IMG/VR virus record: IMGVR_UViG_3300017757_000089
Location: 1-29,216 of that record
Source: a virus
Length of the DNA: 29,216 nucleotides
Strand: one strand, 5' to 3'
Positions 26,364-29,216 of this stretch are shown here, one piece after another. The translations under genes were made by a program, and so were the position numbers. Position 1 is the stretch's first letter. Every line of letters begins with the position of its first letter. A model generated the notes under the pieces. It was not told where the DNA came from and ran no database searches. It saw nothing but the letters and a program-made list of their open reading frames with translations.

Positions 26364-29216
26364 ATGGCAACGCTTACAGGACAAAGAATAAAAGACAGTT
26401 ATAAGGATTTATTACAGGTATCTAATAGTAATTCTGGAATTGATGGAACATTAAGAACTATCTCAGACGGAGAAGCTACAGAGAGTGTGCTACAAATTAG
26501 TAGTTCTGCTGTTAACATATCCTCAGCAGGTGCGCTTGAGTATGCTGGTGTTTCTATCACTTCTACGGGCGATGAACTTAATATCCTTGATGGTGTCACA
26601 TCTAATGCAACAGAATTAAATATATTAGATGGCGTAACAGCTACGACTGCAGAACTAAACATTCTTGACGGTGTTACAGCAAGCGCTGCAGACATTAATC
26701 TTATAGATGGTATAACAAACGGAACAGTAATAGCAAGTAAAGCTATTATAACAGATTCAAACAAAGACATTACTGGCGGTAGAAACATAACTATTAGCGG
26801 AGAATTAGACGCAGCAACATTAGATATTAGTGGAGATGCGGACATAGATGGAACATTAGAAGCTGATGCGATTACAGTAAATGGAACTGCTTTAAATACA
26901 GTTATTGCAGGAGTTACAGTAGCAAATGCAACATTAGCTGCAACTACAACAGTATCAGATAGCACAGCAAACACAAACTTTCCAGTTGTATTTCATGACG
27001 AATCAAATGCACTATTAGACGATACAGGTGCTTTACGATATAATCCAAGCACAGGAACGTTATTAGTTCCTAATCTTTCTGTTGCTGGTACTACAACAAC
27101 TGTGGACACAGTAACTATGGAAGCAGCAAATGCTATTATATTTGAAGGTGCTACAGCAGATGCACACGAAACTACTTTATCTATTGTTGACCCAACAGGA
27201 GATAGAACAATTAATTTACCAAATGTATCTGGTACTATACCAGTATTAGCAGCTGCTTCAACAACACAAATCTCTGCAACACCAGAAGAACTAAATGTTT
27301 TAGATGCAGTAACTGCAGGTACGGTTACTGGAAGTTTGGGAGTAGTAGTTGATAGCAATAAAGATATTGGCACATTTAGAAACATAACACTATCAGGAGA
27401 ATTAGATGCAGGTAGTTTAGATATTTCAGGAGACGCCGACATTGATGGTACTTTGGAAGCAGATGCTATTACTGTAAACGGAACTACTTTATCAGAGCTT
27501 ATATCAGATACCGCAGGAGCTATGATGTCAAGCAATACTGAAAGTGGTATTACTGTTACCTATCAAGATGCAGATAACACAATAGATTTTGCTGTTGACG
27601 CAGCGCAGACAGGAATTACTTCTTTATTAGCAACAGATATTAAGATTGGAGAAGATAATGAAACAAAAATAGATTTTGAAACTGCTAATGAAATACATTA
27701 TTATTTAAATAACCAACAACTATTATCTATGGCTAATGCTAGCTCAGGCAATCTTGAACTAACTTTAGGAGTAGCAGATAAAAACTTTACTATCAAAGGA
27801 ACCGACGGAGCAAGCGCTATTACACCTTTTGATATTGATATGGCAGCAGTTGGTAAGATTACCTTTAATGGAGCATATAGTTTCCCAACATCAGATGGTT
27901 CTTCAGGACAATTTTTGAAAACAGATGGTAGCGGTACATTAACATTTGATACACCGCCTACTGCGGCTATAACAGCTGTAAATAATGCTACTGCAAATGA
28001 ATTGGTAACAATAGGTTCTACTACAACAGAATTAGATGCAGAAGCCAATCTTACTTTTGATGGAACAGATTTAAAACTACTTGGCGATAATTTGGAAATG
28101 AGATGGGGCGATAGTGAAGATTTTAAAATTTATGTTGATACAGTTACTGCCTATCTTAAAAATGCAACTCAAGATGGAGATATAAGACTTCAAGTTAATG
28201 ATAATGGTAGTAATATAACTGCTATTAAAATTGATGGAAGTGAAGTAGGAGAAGTTGGACTTCCTAATGATAATCAAAAATTAACGATTGGCGATGGCGA
28301 TGATTTGGCTTTATTCCACGATGGAACAGACACTAAAATAGAGAACAGTACTGGCGATTTAATTATTCAAAATGATGCTACAGATAAAGATGTAATATTA
28401 AAATCAGACGATGGTTCAGATGGTATGACTGCCTACCTAACATTAGATGGTAGTGTAGGAAGAACAGAGTTTAATAAAAATATAAAACTAGCAGATGATA
28501 TTGTAATACAACTTGGAACACACCTTGATTTAAAACTATATCACGATGGCTCTAATAGTTATATAGAACAAAATGGAACTGGAGATTTAATTATTCAGCA
28601 AGGAACAACAGATAAAGACATCATACTTAAATCAGATGATGGAAGCGGTGGAGAAACTACTTACCTAACCTTAGATGGTAGCACAACAAATTTATTATTA
28701 TCTCCACCAGGTAATGTCTTAATAGGTGGAACAAGTGCATCAGGACACACTTACAATTTGGAAGTATTGAATGATAATGTTTATGTTCAAGGACCTGATG
28801 GTTGGAATGGTGCTGGAGATTTAGCTATTGTAGCATTAGGTAGTTCAGCAGTAAATGAAAACTTTGGGTGTGGTTATAAGTATGGAACTGGACTAATATT
28901 ATCTACTTATAAATCAGGTGGTAATGGTACTTTTGGTAGTAGTAGTTATGATGCTTTGACAATATTAGATACTTCAGGTAATGTAGGTATAGGAACTACA
29001 TCACCTACTGCTAAATTAGTTATTGATGGTGGTGGAGATGCTGATGCTGATGCTGGAGATGCTTCTGAATATTCATTGTTAATTAATCAAGACAACAATG
29101 ATAAAGGTATAGCATTTGGATTTAATGGTGCTGATAATAAAATTGGTGCAGCTATTATTGCTAAAGGAAGTGGATATAATTCTAATAATAAAACAGATTT
29201 ACAATTTTATGTAAAA
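26364..29216 (+). CDS. Tail fibre protein, partial (cut by window end)
   Basis: The open frame runs from ATG 26364 to the last base (951 codons) with no stop, so the protein is larger. It is Asp/Gly/Thr/Ser-rich and repetitive: LNILDGVT-type repeats near residues 70-118, two long repeat pairs, and 'GNVGIGTTSPTAKLVIDGG' toward the end, a common motif of fibres in marine phages. It would recognise the host surface as a trimer. The N-terminal part 'MATLTGQRIKDSYKDLLQVS' is the likely particle-binding segment, as in T7-like fibres. The receptor-binding tip is outside the window. Confidence 0.85.
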   Translation, partial: MATLTGQRIKDSYKDLLQVSNSNSGIDGTLRTISDGEATESVLQISSSAVNISSAGALEYAGVSITSTGDELNILDGVTSNATELNILDGVTATTAELNILDGVTASAADINLIDGITNGTVIASKAIITDSNKDITGGRNITISGELDAATLDISGDADIDGTLEADAITVNGTALNTVIAGVTVANATLAATTTVSDSTANTNFPVVFHDESNALLDDTGALRYNPSTGTLLVPNLSVAGTTTTVDTVTMEAANAIIFEGATADAHETTLSIVDPTGDRTINLPNVSGTIPVLAAASTTQISATPEELNVLDAVTAGTVTGSLGVVVDSNKDIGTFRNITLSGELDAGSLDISGDADIDGTLEADAITVNGTTLSELISDTAGAMMSSNTESGITVTYQDADNTIDFAVDAAQTGITSLLATDIKIGEDNETKIDFETANEIHYYLNNQQLLSMANASSGNLELTLGVADKNFTIKGTDGASAITPFDIDMAAVGKITFNGAYSFPTSDGSSGQFLKTDGSGTLTFDTPPTAAITAVNNATANELVTIGSTTTELDAEANLTFDGTDLKLLGDNLEMRWGDSEDFKIYVDTVTAYLKNATQDGDIRLQVNDNGSNITAIKIDGSEVGEVGLPNDNQKLTIGDGDDLALFHDGTDTKIENSTGDLIIQNDATDKDVILKSDDGSDGMTAYLTLDGSVGRTEFNKNIKLADDIVIQLGTHLDLKLYHDGSNSYIEQNGTGDLIIQQGTTDKDIILKSDDGSGGETTYLTLDGSTTNLLLSPPGNVLIGGTSASGHTYNLEVLNDNVYVQGPDGWNGAGDLAIVALGSSAVNENFGCGYKYGTGLILSTYKSGGNGTFGSSSYDALTILDTSGNVGIGTTSPTAKLVIDGGGDADADAGDASEYSLLINQDNNDKGIAFGFNGADNKIGAAIIAKGSGYNSNNKTDLQFYVK
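26574..26716 (+). repeat. LNILDGVT short repeat in the fibre
   Basis: Four copies of an ELNILDGVT-like unit (the fourth reads INLIDGIT) occur every 12-13 residues, and a fifth, weaker copy (LNVLDAVT) is at about 27290. The DNA copies differ in many third positions, so these are old protein repeats rather than recent tandem DNA copies. They probably make a shaft of the fibre. Confidence 0.75.
26754..26909 (+). repeat. Fibre long repeat unit 1, first copy
   Basis: This 52-residue unit starts DSNKDITGGRNITISGELDA and ends in VNGTALNTVI. It matches the block at 27351-27506 in about 40 of 52 positions by eye, both exactly 156 bases long. This indicates an internal duplication of the fibre shaft. 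Confidence 0.7.
27351..27506 (+). repeat. Fibre long repeat unit 1, second copy
   Basis: This copy starts DSNKDIGTFRNITLSGELDA and shares SGDADIDGTLEADAITVNGT with the block at 26754-26909. The two are 597 bases apart, a likely site for recombination that would lengthen or shorten the fibre. Confidence 0.7.
28302..28454 (+). repeat. Fibre long repeat unit 2, first copy
   Basis: This 51-residue block, 'DLALFHDGTDTKIENSTGDL' and onward to 'LTLDGS', matches the block at 28527-28682 in most positions. It includes the HDG and ILKSDDGS motifs typical of trimeric fibre repeats. Confidence 0.7.
28527..28682 (+). repeat. Fibre long repeat unit 2, second copy
   Basis: This 52-residue block, 'DLKLYHDGSNSYIEQNGTGD' and onward, repeats the preceding block with one extra residue. 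The 72-base spacer between the two also codes shaft-like sequence. Confidence 0.7.

Noticed and set aside
26399-28277. Several minus-strand frames under the tail fibre
   Set aside because: Repetitive Ser/Val/Ala-rich shadows of the fibre gene, which is itself a continuous frame.

Overview
This window looks like part of an AT-rich tailed double-stranded DNA phage genome (Caudoviricetes), probably from an aquatic or marine bacterium. Terminase, P22-type portal, scaffold, capsid-like protein, head-tail connectors and a repetitive tail fibre are all recognisable on the plus strand. The marine guess rests on the fibre style and on two small basic protein families that I remember from marine viral contigs. 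No host marker, integrase, tRNA, CRISPR array or DNA polymerase is visible.

Layout. Positions 2-412 hold the end of a rightward region, convergent with the next block. Positions 413-11277 (minus strand) are a tightly packed, leftward, probably early and replicative block: DnaB-type helicase, a Hjc-like resolvase, a second PD-(D/E)xK nuclease, an SSB-like protein with an acidic DxxPF tail, a Rad52-like annealing protein, a Cas4/AddB-like exonuclease with four cysteines placed for an iron-sulphur cluster, a ribbon-helix-helix protein, and many small proteins joined by ATGA or TAATG overlaps. The same block carries an amidoligase with three N-terminal zinc ribbons and a class II glutamine amidotransferase. 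Positions 11278-13185 are a control region. It holds one rightward gene (11572-11934) flanked by two related hairpin elements, a two-gene leftward cassette, several promoter-like sites and about 590 bases without a convincing gene. Positions 13186-29216 (plus strand) run from a zinc metallopeptidase-like protein through a DEDD exonuclease, small terminase, an AIG2-type cyclotransferase, large terminase, portal, scaffold, capsid, a possible holin, a cluster of five tiny Lys/Arg-rich proteins and connector proteins, to a tail fibre that is cut by the window end.

How it fits together. The leftward genes form a recombination-replication kit (annealing protein, exonuclease, SSB, resolvase, helicase). 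The rightward genes package DNA and build the particle. The amidoligase, amidotransferase and cyclotransferase together suggest a gamma-glutamyl or peptide modification pathway carried by the phage. A shared promoter architecture (TTGACT, 17-18 bases, a TAtaTT-like box) recurs on both strands. At two to four sites the expected transcription start falls on or next to the start codon, which suggests leaderless mRNAs. By eye, the window contains no GATC and no CCGG, a strong sign of selection by restriction or methylation.
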